From assembly GCA_015680685.1 (NCBI GenBank), contig MNCI01018050.1:19378-49817 (forward strand): a stretch of 30,440 nt of DNA. The letters are read 5' to 3'. The stretch comes from Gnetum montanum (Eukaryota; Streptophyta; Gnetopsida; Gnetales; Gnetaceae). Each line of letters begins with the position of its first letter. Position 1 is the first letter of the stretch. The position numbers were made by a program, and so were the translations under genes. Below are positions 21,616 to 30,326 of this stretch, in pieces. Under the pieces are notes generated by a model that had not been told where the DNA came from, made no database searches, and was given only the letters and a program-made list of their open reading frames with translations.

Positions 21616-22116
21616 TGTTGTTGCCTAATGAAGACAATGCCTCTTCATAACAAGTGTTACTGTTATCATAATACTTGAAAGGATAGTTGTAATTAAGATT
21701 AGAAAGGACATGTTGTAATAACAGATGTGTCTTTTGAGGTAACCTTTGGAGGTTTCACCTAAGGCATTTACACCTAGGTTTAGAGGTCATGCTAGCATGG
21801 AGTGGTAAAGCTAGTAAGGCAAGTCATAAGAGTTGGGTGAAGTAGAATAGGAAGTGGACTAGCCATCCTTTCTGGCTAGGTTATAGGCCTAATTATGGTG
21901 GCAATTCTAGATTTCCTCTATGGGATAGATGTTGAAGGGAAAGAAACCCCAAGGAACACTCTCAGCGCACAATCTGGATATGCTATTCCATATCAATAAA
22001 GCATTTTCTTCTTTCTCTTCATGCATTTTCCTATTAGTTCCTTTATACATAATGTCAAGTGTTACATATATGTCATATATTTGATGTTTTCCATGACATC
22101 CAAGGATAGTATGTCA
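21616..22116 (+). repeat. Further LTR (about 0.5 kb), solitary in this window
   Basis: The interval begins TGTTGTTGCC, has AATAAA at 21995-22000 followed by a T/C-rich R-U5-like stretch, and ends ATGTCA a few bases before a tRNA-Met primer site. No second copy is seen in the window, and no gag-pol follows, so it is a truncated or non-autonomous element. The left end is chosen only from the TG and could be off. Confidence 0.5.
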
Positions 22117-22120
22117 TAAT

Positions 22121-22134
22121 TGGTATCAAAGAAA
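22121..22134 (+). other. tRNA-Met-type primer-binding site
   Basis: TGGTATCAAAGAAA matches the start of the tRNA-Met primer site (TGGTATCAGAGC) closely and sets the plus orientation of the LTR to its left. Confidence 0.6.
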
Positions 22135-22830
22135 ATCATGACCCAAGGGCAATTTAGAATCATGGGCTGACTACAACCTGATGATGAACCATGGAGCCAT
22201 GAACTAAGAAGAATCATGGACCACTAACCAACAAAATTATTTCATGGATATCATTAATTGATGAAGATTGGATTACACCCCATCAAAATTCATAAATTGC
22301 AAGAGATGTTGGTAAGACAAGAATACATCAATCTAGGTAACTCTGACCCATCTTAATGCTATAAATATTATAATTAAGATCATTATTAAGTTTTTTCCAA
22401 AAAAATTCAATAACCATGACTTGAATTGATCTTTTTTTTTGTTAAAAATCATCCATCATATCTTCCATATATCAACTTGGTAATATCATTTTGGTAGAAT
22501 AAGCTACTTTGGATCTTTTAAAATCCTAAAAATTCAAATTTGTTGATAAACCTTAAGACTATGTCCAATGCATAGTACTCTTTAAGATGGTTCCAACAAT
22601 AAAAATTTTGTCTTGATCAAAATTATAGTTTGAAAGATATCAATGTTTAAAGTTTTGAGTGTATTTAATAATAGAAAATTATTAAATTATTATTAGTTAT
22701 TCAAAACAAAGGTGAGGGGTAGAGAAGTAGGAGATCGTAGGTTTGACCCCACACTTGAAATTTTTTTATTTAAAATAAAATATATATAATAAAATATAAA
22801 AATATATATATTACAAAACATTGCAGGTTG
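22135..22830. other. No gene seen; internal DNA of the 21616 element or unrelated
   Basis: Starts with ATGACCCAAGGGC right after the primer site, a possible gag start, but stops follow quickly. At about 22735-22755 GTAGGTTTGACCCC resembles a tRNA-type B box, as in SINEs, but no A box or 3' tail could be paired with it. An AT-only run lies at about 22765-22815. Confidence 0.35.
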
Positions 22831-22831
22831 T

Positions 22832-22962
22832 GATGGCCTACAAAGGGCTATGTAGACTCAGCACAAGCCATGTAGACCCTGCAGGCCCTGTAGGTTGCAT
22901 AGGCCTTGCAAGGGTCATGCTGGTCCTCTAAGGGTAACACAGCCCATATTTTAGGAGGAACC
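22832..22962 (+). repeat. Dispersed repeat, copy 1
   Basis: GATGGCCTACAAAGG...CATATTTTAGGAGGAA. The same organisation recurs at 23521-23665. Inside, the motif family CATGTAGACCCTGCAGG/CCTGTAGG repeats in direct and inverted form. Confidence 0.6.
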
Positions 22963-23520
22963 ATTGCACCCCGATTACTTTGTGATGATGCATGAATTTT
23001 CAAGGAGGAATTTTTCCTAGGGGATCAAAACACCCATCTCCAAAATATGCTTATGATCCAAGAAAGCATCCTTTGTCCCTGGAACTTAGTTGTCTACCCA
23101 TATTATACTGGAAGAACCATGTGAAATGGCTCCTGATGAACAAGATTATCATATAAAGCAACCATGAGACAAGAGCATCCAAGTCTTTTCATAACCTTTG
23201 TAGAGACTAGAGAGTAACATCAAAGAATTCCAAAACAATGCATCGGAGGATGTAATCCCATACCTATCAATGGGGGAATCACATAGTTGCAACGATAACA
23301 TTGAAATTTTAAGATCTCCTAGGAACTCACACAAAGACTATTGAGCAGGCATGACTTACAAGCCTCCAAAAATGCCATGGACATGTGTAGGGAAATTAAC
23401 TTGAATGCCAAGAAACCACCTTGCATAGTGAAAATATTTGACCCTTGAATTTAAGCCTCAAGACATAGCATCCACCCAACATTGATAGTAGGGGAATGAA
23501 AAGCATGAGCCCTATCCATC
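22963..23520. other. No gene seen between the repeat copies
   Basis: One plus frame (about 23205-23335) is open for some 40 codons without recognised similarity. On the minus strand 23149-23334 is open for 61 codons. Neither has supporting features. Confidence 0.4.
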
Positions 23521-23665
23521 AATGGCCTACAAAGGAGCATGCAGGCTCACTAGGAGCTAGGTAGACCCTACAAGCCATGTTGACCCTATAGGCCATGTTG
23601 ACCCTGCAAGGGCCACACCAGCCTTCTAATGGCAATGTAGATCTTATTTTAGAAGAATTTTAATC
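23521..23665 (+). repeat. Dispersed repeat, copy 2
   Basis: AATGGCCTACAAAGG...CTTATTTTAGAAGAAT, matching copy 1 in order, with CATGTTGACCCT present twice in tandem (about 23577 and 23594). Confidence 0.6.
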
Positions 23666-23666
23666 C

Positions 23667-24250
23667 ATGTCATTTTCCATGCCATGCTTATCGTCCACCA
23701 TTAGCCATGCCTACAACTCACCACTGTCTATCCTCTACTGCTTGCAAAAATATCTACTACCACTACAAAGCCCTACACTATGCCATAACCACTCACTAAG
23801 TCATGCTACTCTGGTCATTCTACCCTTATGTTTGCATTTCTTCTCCACAACCAACTATTGCTTGCTCCTCACTACTTCTCACTACCTTCACCTTGCCACC
23901 TACTACCTCAAACTACTGCTCCTATTGTGCTACCCATGCTATTTCCCTATTGTCATCCTCTGCCATAAAAACCCTTCTCATCCCCACCCCCCCTTTTTTC
24001 TCCTATTGTGCTACCCATGTTTTTTTCCTATTGTCATCCTCTACCATAAAAATCCTCCCCCCCCCCAACCACCCACACTACCCCCCCAAAATCCACAAAA
24101 ACTCTCACTTCTCATTCTCCCTACCTCCAAATTTTCCACCAAAACCTTCACTACATTTTTCATTACCTACTACCCAAGCTACTTTCACCACCATCTACAT
24201 CATCATTGCCATTTTTGTTGCCATCGCCACTACTAGAAAACTCGTCACAA
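23667..24250 (+). repeat. CT-rich low-complexity tract with an 81-bp duplication
   Basis: Pyrimidine-rich strand with C and T runs. CTCCTATTGTGCTACCCATG...CATCCTCT(G/A)CCATAAAAA is present at 23919-23999 and again from 24000 to about 24070, offset by 81 bp. Two plus frames stay open (189 codons from 23667, 154 from 23803) because purine-poor DNA contains few stop codons; their Leu/Ser/Thr/Pro/His-rich products look like no protein family. I do not call them genes. Confidence 0.6.
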
Positions 24251-24602
24251 TTTTTGGCCATCCATGATGTCCACAAACACTAACAACACTATTCATAATG
24301 GTCCATCCCATGCACCTTGGGCACCGATAGCACTAGTTATAATGGCCCATGCCAAGCACCACAAACACCAATGGCACCATCTATAATAGCCTATATTGGA
24401 CACCATAGACACCAATGATACTATTCATAATAGCCTATCACAAGCACCACAAGCTTTAACAATGTCATTCATAATGGTCCATCTCGAGCATCATAGGCAT
24501 TGACAACACCATTCATAATGGCCCATTGTAGACATCATGGGAACCAACACTACCATTCATGATGGTCCATCCTAGGGCTTGCGGGTACTGATGTCCTACC
24601 AT
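24251..24602 (+). repeat. 44-bp minisatellite, about 8 units
   Basis: The motif ATAATGG(C/T)CCAT recurs with starts at 24295, 24339, 24383, 24427, 24471, 24515 and 24559, exactly 44 bp apart each time; a more diverged unit begins at 24251. A unit reads about ATAATGGCCCATC-x-x-AGCACCA...CACCATTC. There are no length differences between units although the bases vary. Confidence 0.88.
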
Positions 24603-24619
24603 CATGATGAGAAAATTCT

Positions 24620-24661
24620 CCATTAGTAGACAAAAAATTTGAAATTCTTGTCAACTAATGG
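24620..24661. repeat. Small inverted repeat
   Basis: CCATTAGTAGACAA (24620-24633) pairs with TTGTCAACTAATGG (24648-24661) with one mismatch and a 14-nt loop. A related TTAGTTGATGG follows at about 24678. May be an end of a small transposon. Confidence 0.55.
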
Positions 24662-25340
24662 AAATTTTAAAATTTTTTTAGTTGATGGATTTCCATCATT
24701 AAGACATCAATTTAAACTTAACAAGAAAAAATAATTTTCAAAAATAGAATTTGATGCATTAGTAGTATGTCAAATAAGAATTTCATAATTAAGAATACTT
24801 GTTCTAGAGTAGTACTAGGATGGGTGACTTCTCGAGAAGTCTCATTTTTTGTGCCAAATGTTGTCAAACTCAAGAAGCCATAACTTTTGATTCTAGAAGC
24901 TTTTCTCGACAAACAAAGAGTCATTTCCTATGGATTTCAACCTCTTAAACATAATGGTGAAGTCATATCTATCCCAAGGAATGCCAAAAATTAGTTTTCA
25001 CTCCTTGTTCAACATAGTGCCTCAAGATCCTTAGGAAATTAATTTTAGCATAACGTAAGCATATGATGTCCTTTTTCAACATATGAATAGTTATCTCCAA
25101 CATTTTTCACCCTTTTGAACACAATGTTGAGGTTAGCTTTATCATTCAGTCACTTGATAATTCGATGGTATCATGAAACTACACCTTAAAAGCTGACAAT
25201 ATAAGGATAACTAATCATTCCTTGTTGGGAAAATAACCTTTGTAGATAGCCTTAAGATCCATATGGCATGTCATTAGTTACATTTCCAAGGCTAGTATCT
25301 TTAAGGGGGTAGAAAGGCCATTAAGATGATATAATTTAAG
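24662..25340. other. No gene seen
   Basis: Frames are short and AT-rich on both strands. No RNA gene or element boundary was recognised. Confidence 0.45.
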
Positions 25341-25427
25341 AATTAGATGATATAATTATATATTGTTAAAATTAGAAGATGTAACTATATATTGCTAAAA
25401 TTAGATAATATAGTTGTGATGTATCAA
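25341..25427 (+). repeat. 29-bp tandem repeat x3
   Basis: Units starting AATTAGA at 25341, 25370 and 25399. The first two match closely through TATATATTG(T/C)TAA; the third is diverged at its end. Confidence 0.75.
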
Positions 25428-25480
25428 TATTAGTTCAGTTGATGATTAGTTGGAGAATTAGTTGATGTCTTAGTTGATAA

Positions 25481-25930
25481 TTGGTTGATGAAACAAAACA
25501 ATCTTCAATGATGTATATTAATTTGTCTTGTAACCAAACCATATGGCTAAACAACATGGAGACTCAAAGTATTGTTTCAACAAGGTGTATGATACCCATA
25601 ACAATAAATGATTCAGAGGAAAATCCAAGAATGAGAATGAAATTTACAACATATAATGTGCTTGCAAGATCCTTGGTGAATGTGAAATAATAGGCACTAT
25701 GTCCACCATGGCTCTCAGATTGGCAAGAAGATCGATATCCATACATCTTAGCAGAGTTACAAGATATGGATGCTAATGTTTTATACCTACAAGAAGTCTT
25801 TTATCAATTCCAAAAAGATTTGGAAAATATGGGATATAGAAGTATTTATAAGCAAAAATGTTCTTATAAAAGTTCTTCTTTTGAGCCATATAGATTAGCC
25901 TATTGCAAAAATCACAACATGAATGGTGTT
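25481..25930 (+). pseudogene. CCR4-type deadenylase fragment (pseudogene)
   Basis: The frame from 25481 carries the N-terminal part of the endonuclease/exonuclease/phosphatase fold of CCR4-like proteins, which shorten mRNA poly(A) tails in the cytoplasm. MKFTTYNVLA has the metal-site Asn (25655-25657). CPPWLSDWQEDRYPYILAEL and DMDANVLYLQEV follow, with the metal-binding Glu at 25793-25795, then LENMGYRSIYKQKC. Two adjacent in-frame stops, TAA TAG at 25688-25693, break the frame, and similarity ends near 25922, before the rest of the roughly 300-residue domain. No intron is visible in the matching part. It could be a retrocopy, a captured fragment, or a dead exon of a former gene. Confidence 0.72.
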
Positions 25931-27354
25931 GGCAACCGTTTGGGACTTGACCACCAACAAGTGTCCTCGAATAAGATTTAGGTGCCTGCTGGTCTCTGGC
26001 AACACCAAGGCCTAGATACCCACAAATAAACTCAGTAGTTACTGTGAGTATGTGTGTGTGCCGTTGAGGCGTGTAGTTGTAAAAAATGAAATGATTGCGT
26101 TATGTGCAAACTATAGATGACTTATCTTAAAGAGATTCAACCAACTTTGCCAAGTACTGTGAGTTGTTGAGAGTTCCTATTTTGTTCAATTGTCTAGTCT
26201 ACATGGTCCTTATAATACCTACTTGTAACAAATAAAATTTTGCAAAAACATTTGAGCACAACTCTACAATCTACTCCTAATTTTCCCCAGAGAAAGAGAT
26301 AGTTCCACAAGAAAACTAGAAATAGAGCAAGATTCGATGGAAATAAACAGAAAAGAAAAGAAAGCAAATTTGTGTAGACCTCAAATATTTAAACAAGGTA
26401 AAATGACACGAGTAAACACTTCGCAATAAAGCTATCCCAAATTCAATATCTACGAATTGTTCAAACTTCCAAGACTCAAATAAGCAATTTCTTCAAGACA
26501 ATCCTACTATGCTACCAAAAAATTGCTATGTAAACTATCACATACGAGACTCCATTTTGGCTAGATAATGGACGTCAACAATTGCATTCAACAGAACCTT
26601 CAAAAGACTGGACAATTTCTGATTGAAATACCACGGATATTCACTTTAAAGATAAATAGAAGTTATTTTGGTCCCATCAAAATACCAAAATTATTTGAAC
26701 CCTCTTGACTACTAAATTATTCAATGGCATGGCTACAAGTAGAGGCTCTCTAACAATAATCCCAATAACAATTCTTATACGTTGCACAATAACAAAATTT
26801 ACTACTAAAATGCTCTTAAGGCTTTTAAACACAAGCGCTTCTATGGCAAAATTTTAATAGAAATTTCTATCGGGCAACAAGAATAGTAAGAGCAATCTAA
26901 AAATCCCAAAATTACTTGCCAAGGATGATACTATCCAAAACACTAACTAAACAATTTAAACAAAACAAAAATAAAACATAACTCACAGGACTATGACAAA
27001 GAGGCCGAAATATTTTCTTTAGAAAGTCATCTTACAAGCAATCTTTCACACTTTCTTTGTACAAATGCTCTTCTCCCAAGACTCAAAGTGTGTCTCCAAG
27101 TGAGAGCCCAAGTATTCCAAAGTGTGATCCCAATGCCTTCTCCCAAAGTGTGATGTCTTCCTTCCAAAAAAAATCCTCCTCTTTGAGACGCCATGTCTTC
27201 CCTTTTTAAAGGGTTCAAAGGTGGTTACATTCCAAAATATCTTAGCTAACTTTTCTCCCATTTAAGGAGGTTACAACTTACCCATCTAGTTAGGAGGAAG
27301 TTATGTAGTTAAGAAGTTAGGAAGTTATACATAAAATTAGGAGAAATTTATGCT
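25931..27354. other. Unassigned; possibly an insertion with LTR-like parts
   Basis: CCR4 similarity stops abruptly here, with GGTGTTGGCAACC. No coding region is supported. On the minus strand the part at about 27060-27210 has several CACTTTGG/CACTTGG copies downstream of a weak TTTAAAAAGG (about 27204-27213), which would suit an LTR R region, but I find no partner LTR or convincing primer site. Overlapping minus frames at 27027-27261 contain low-complexity repeats of this motif and are not called as genes. Confidence 0.35.
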
Positions 27355-27600
27355 AACATTAATATTTGTAAATATTATAAATTATAAATATTAAATGTAA
27401 TGTGATATTACAAATATTATAAATATTTTAAATATTTTGACATCAATATTGCAAATATTTTTATGAGTAGTAACTTATATATATAATAATGTTTAAAAAT
27501 AATGTTTTAAGACTTGGAATAATTAAATTAAAGGCAAGTTTTTAAACCAGGGCTTCACACTATAGGTTTTTAATGGTTATTATATATATATATATATTGA
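27355..27600. repeat. AT-rich block with AATATT palindromes and a (TA)n run
   Basis: ACAAATATTATAAATATT-like units recur at about 27362-27465, and (TA)n lies at about 27579-27597. It separates the CpG-poor region on the left from the CpG-rich block. Confidence 0.55.
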
Positions 27601-28640
27601 TTAATTTGTTAGATATTTAAATCACCGAGGCTTTCGTAAAGTTATAAACGAGTGGTAGTAATAAGATAAGTTTACATACACCTTGGTGTAAATGTGAGTG
27701 AAAGCGGCAGATTTAATGGCTAAAAATAAATCATCTTCGTCTTCCTTGGTAAATTGCGCAGATAACCAGCAACAGTTCCAAAATAGTGGGCCTAATCAGC
27801 TGGTTCATTTTCTCTTTTCTTATCTTTGCGCAAAACCGATAAGAACTGACACATGCTTTAACCCATTCCCGGTGCTAACTCCTGAAATTGCGGTTTGCTA
27901 GACACAGCCATGCTACCAGAGTTAACATACAACACCGACCATGGCCTCCTCTTGTTTCTATAACCCGCGTCCTGTTGATATCTCGAATCTGAATTTCTTG
28001 CTTTCCGTATATAAAATATGTCTGTTACGGAAATATCCAAGAAAGCAGCAAACAAGAATGGATTGATAACGTGGGCCTTTCTAGTGGTTACTAGTGCTTA
28101 TGATCTCCATTTACAAATAAGGTGCACAGGTACATCATTTTTGGAACAGCGCATGGTGGCATCATCAGATTGGCCCCTACGTGTGGGTCCAAGATCTAGA
28201 TGGGTGGATCCACAAGGCAGAAGTTGTGCTGCTTGAGCAGGTCGCGATCGGAGAAGAAGTCGATGCATCCTCCGTTGGCCGTTATGCCACATATGTGGTC
28301 TTGGATTACCATATCACCCCTGCGTGTTCTGGAAGTGTCTTCTATAAATGCGTCGGTTTAACCTGCCCACTCAGTGCACTGATGAAATGGTCTTGTTGGC
28401 ATAAATTCTTGCAGAAGGACAAGAGCGTGATTCTGGTTTCAGTCAAAAGGAAATACTGGTTTTGGTTGCGACTAGTGCTCTTCGTTTGCTTGGAGTACAA
28501 CATCAATGTTTGATGTACATGGCCACTACAGCACCAAATTTACGAACAGCAGCTCTAACGGCAGTACCTCGAAACCATACACATACCCCTTCTCTATGGA
28601 TTTCCGAAAATAGAAGTTTAGCATGTACAAATTTTTGAGA
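27600..28640. other. CpG-rich, probably low-copy block
   Basis: By eye this kilobase contains about three dozen CpG dinucleotides, including CCCGCGTCC and GTCGCGATCGG, against very few in the retroelement DNA on either side. It is also less AT-rich. This fits unmethylated, single-copy DNA such as a promoter and first exons. Open stretches exist (plus 28181-28513; minus about 28150-28350) but I recognise no family; part of the plus frame (GPYVWVQDLDGWIHKAEVV) only faintly resembles a myosin N-terminal SH3-like strand. No gene model is supported. Confidence 0.5.
28008..28015 (+). promoter_or_regulatory. TATA box candidate in the CpG-rich block
   Basis: TATATAAA stands in mixed-composition DNA (CTTTCCGTATATAAAATATG) rather than in an AT run, with ATG at 28018. 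No coding region downstream can be confirmed, so this is a position to test only. Confidence 0.25.
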
Positions 28641-29104
28641 TACTGATTGTAGTCTGTCTACCGTTAAACATAAATTTTAGCAAGAAACTTCAGCTTTGGA
28701 ATGGGTTTCTTGCACTCTCGTGACGATTTCCTTGTTTGAATTAAAACCACTACCATTACTCTATTCTTAAAATCTACTGAGAAATAACATTGGATTTTTC
28801 TTTCATTTTTATATAGTTTGCTGGTGAAACCAGACAGAATTAGAATGATCAGTGGTAGAACTGCCATTTGCTGTATTAGTCCTATTCCGAGACTCAGCAA
28901 CGCTAAGTATTTCATTTCCAGTCATTTCTTTCTGCTCCGAATTCAAGTTAGGTCTATTTGCTCCAAAGTCACCTACTCTATGAATGAATTTATCCTGCAT
29001 TATTGCTGTATTACTCAAACCCCTCTATCCTACATAAAGAAATCGGTCTCTTTCTTCCTACTCGCTCTAGTGAACAATATAATTTGTGTTTGCTAAAGGG
29101 ATAA
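28641..29104. other. No gene confirmed
   Basis: A minus frame at 28809-29018 (FGANRPNLNSEQKEMTGNEI, then Asn/Ser/Thr-rich) reads like a disordered protein segment but has no recognisable domain and no supporting signals. Otherwise nothing is seen. Confidence 0.35.
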
Positions 29105-29293
29105 TTTGGCACTTTATTTTCATATCCCAAGAAGGCCTCAACAACATTTTATTTAATAGAGAATAACTCCAAAACATTCATCAACCTATAACTTTTATGC
29201 TATATGTTTTACTTTGAAATTCTCAAACACTGGTTATTCCAATTTTAGATATGATAATCCAACTGTTCCATGAAATGGCCAAATGTGCCAACA
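29105..29293 (-). repeat. Possible short LTR, minus strand
   Basis: On the minus strand it starts TGTTGGCACATTTGG (29293 downward), just after AAGGGGGCAGAAA (about 29294-29306), which would be a polypurine tract. It ends near 29105 with AAAGTGCCAAA, an imperfect inverted copy of the start, preceded by GAAAATAAAG, a possible polyadenylation signal. About 190 bp. The far end lacks CA, and no partner LTR is seen. Confidence 0.35.
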
Positions 29294-29481
29294 TTTCTGC
29301 CCCCTTAAAAGCCTAAAGAAATTTATGGAGCCTCACTTTAAAACTGAAACTTTCATTGAATTTTTACAGTCAAAAAGAAATATTTTTTGAGGAAAATTCC
29401 CATTTAACATAAGGTATGATGGGACAAAAACCTCATTCCTAAGGAAAATAACAAACTATACATCATCAAGTCCTTCATAGA
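29294..29481. other. Intergenic, nothing further seen
   Basis: Between the candidate polypurine tract and the stop codon of the minus-strand ORF. No feature beyond the G-run. Confidence 0.4.
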
Positions 29482-29994
29482 CTATTCTTGGGATGGAAAC
29501 TGAATTGTGAGGGTTACCCTAGTGGGAATCCTCATCTCTCTCATCATTTCATAGGAAATGTTTGATGTGATTAAGGTAGTTCTATTGCTCTCTGGCTTGG
29601 TGGAGCTCTCACCTTGATCTATTGGAGCTTTCTCTTCAGCACTTTTCTCATTTTCTTTTTCGAATGAGCTCTTTTGTTCTTCTCCATTAGGTCCTTCATT
29701 TTCCTCTTGGGAGACAAAAGCTTCTTCCCATTCCCATGATGACTCTTCATAGGTTGGTTGCTCTCCTCCTTTTTCTTCTTCTTTGGAGCAATCTTGATAT
29801 CGCCCCCAAACATTGGACTCTATATCCAAACCTCTAGTGAGAAAAGAAAATTCATCGGACAACCAAGCCATAAAAGGACACTCTTTTGGAGCTCCACAAG
29901 ATCTAGCCTTTAGATAAGCCTTCAATACATGCTCAGGGCAACATCCCATCACATATGGAATAAAAGGATTTTTCATTTCTCTCTCAAACTCCAT
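29482..29994 (-). CDS. Hypothetical acidic protein, 170 aa, intact
   Basis: This is the longest undamaged frame with protein-like composition. It starts MEFEREMKNPFIPYVMGCCP at ATG 29994; a second ATG (29976, MKNPF) is possible. The N-terminal half (residues 1-70) has Cys 18, 19, 33 and 39 and aromatic residues (PFMAWLSDEFSFL) and looks folded. Residues 70-140 are rich in Glu, Ser and Lys and probably disordered. The tail ends VTLTIQFPSQE. I see no signal peptide or membrane segment and recognise no family. A TATA box lies 69 bp upstream of the ATG and repeated CCACTTGT motifs further up. A remnant of a gypsy integrase on the same strand lies upstream, so it may belong to a retroelement rather than be a host gene. 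Confidence 0.5.
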   Translation of the reverse strand: MEFEREMKNPFIPYVMGCCPEHVLKAYLKARSCGAPKECPFMAWLSDEFSFLTRGLDIESNVWGRYQDCSKEEEKGGEQPTYEESSWEWEEAFVSQEENEGPNGEEQKSSFEKENEKSAEEKAPIDQGESSTKPESNRTTLITSNISYEMMREMRIPTRVTLTIQFPSQE

Positions 29995-30062
29995 TAGCTC
30001 TCTCTAACTTTCACTACTCAACATGAATTGAAAGATGATGAAATTTTAGGCAACTTAACCCT

Positions 30063-30072
30063 CCTTTTATAG
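30063..30072 (-). promoter_or_regulatory. TATA box upstream of the 170-aa ORF
   Basis: CTATAAAAGG on the minus strand, a near-consensus plant TATA box. A start about 30 bp downstream (near 30035) would leave a leader of roughly 40 nt before ATG 29994. Confidence 0.6.
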
Positions 30073-30171
30073 GTGCTAAAAATTTGAAATCCCTCCAAAC
30101 ACATTTCCTTCTTCTTAGGCATTCCACCCATTTATCACAATCCTCACTAAGTAGTGGATGAGTCACCTTCT

Positions 30172-30225
30172 CCACTTGTCACAATTGTAGAATTCCACTT
30201 GTTTCACTTGTAGGCTTCCACTTGT
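30172..30225 (-). promoter_or_regulatory. Repeated CCACTTGT motifs upstream of the TATA box
   Basis: On the plus strand CCACTTGT occurs at 30172-30179, 30195-30202 and 30218-30225, exactly 23 bp apart, with TCACTTGT at 30204-30211. Read on the minus strand they are ACAAGTGG, about 100-160 bp upstream of the TATA box. Such regularly spaced repeats suggest an enhancer-like element in a promoter or LTR U3. Confidence 0.5.
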
Positions 30226-30326
30226 CTCATTTGAAGTAAAACTATTTTCTAATTTAAATAAATCATAATTAAACATATTAATTGATACTATATTCCTAAT
30301 AATATTCACGTCTAATGCCTAACTTC
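30226..30326. other. AT-rich junction, no gene seen
   Basis: AT-rich DNA between the broken integrase and the CCACTTGT repeats; it holds the break point but no terminal repeat I can define. Confidence 0.4.

Noticed and set aside
22735-22755. tRNA gene or SINE
   Set aside because: Only a B-box-like GTAGGTTTGACCCC is seen. There is no A box at the right distance and no cloverleaf.
23667-24267. Two long overlapping plus-strand ORFs (189 and 154 codons)
   Set aside because: Both lie in CT-rich, purine-poor DNA, where stop codons are rare, and they overlap in different frames with low-complexity products and an internal 81-bp duplication. No domain is recognisable.
25931-27260. Minus-strand LTR with a decayed tRNA-Asp primer site near 26010
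   Set aside because: TTGGTGTTGCCAGAGACC on the minus strand needs a 3-bp deletion to fit, the preceding bases do not end in CA, and no partner LTR is seen.
28181-28513. Possible myosin N-terminal exon
   Set aside because: Only a few residues (YVWVQDLDGWI) resemble the SH3-like domain. The following sequence does not match, and no motor-domain motif follows.
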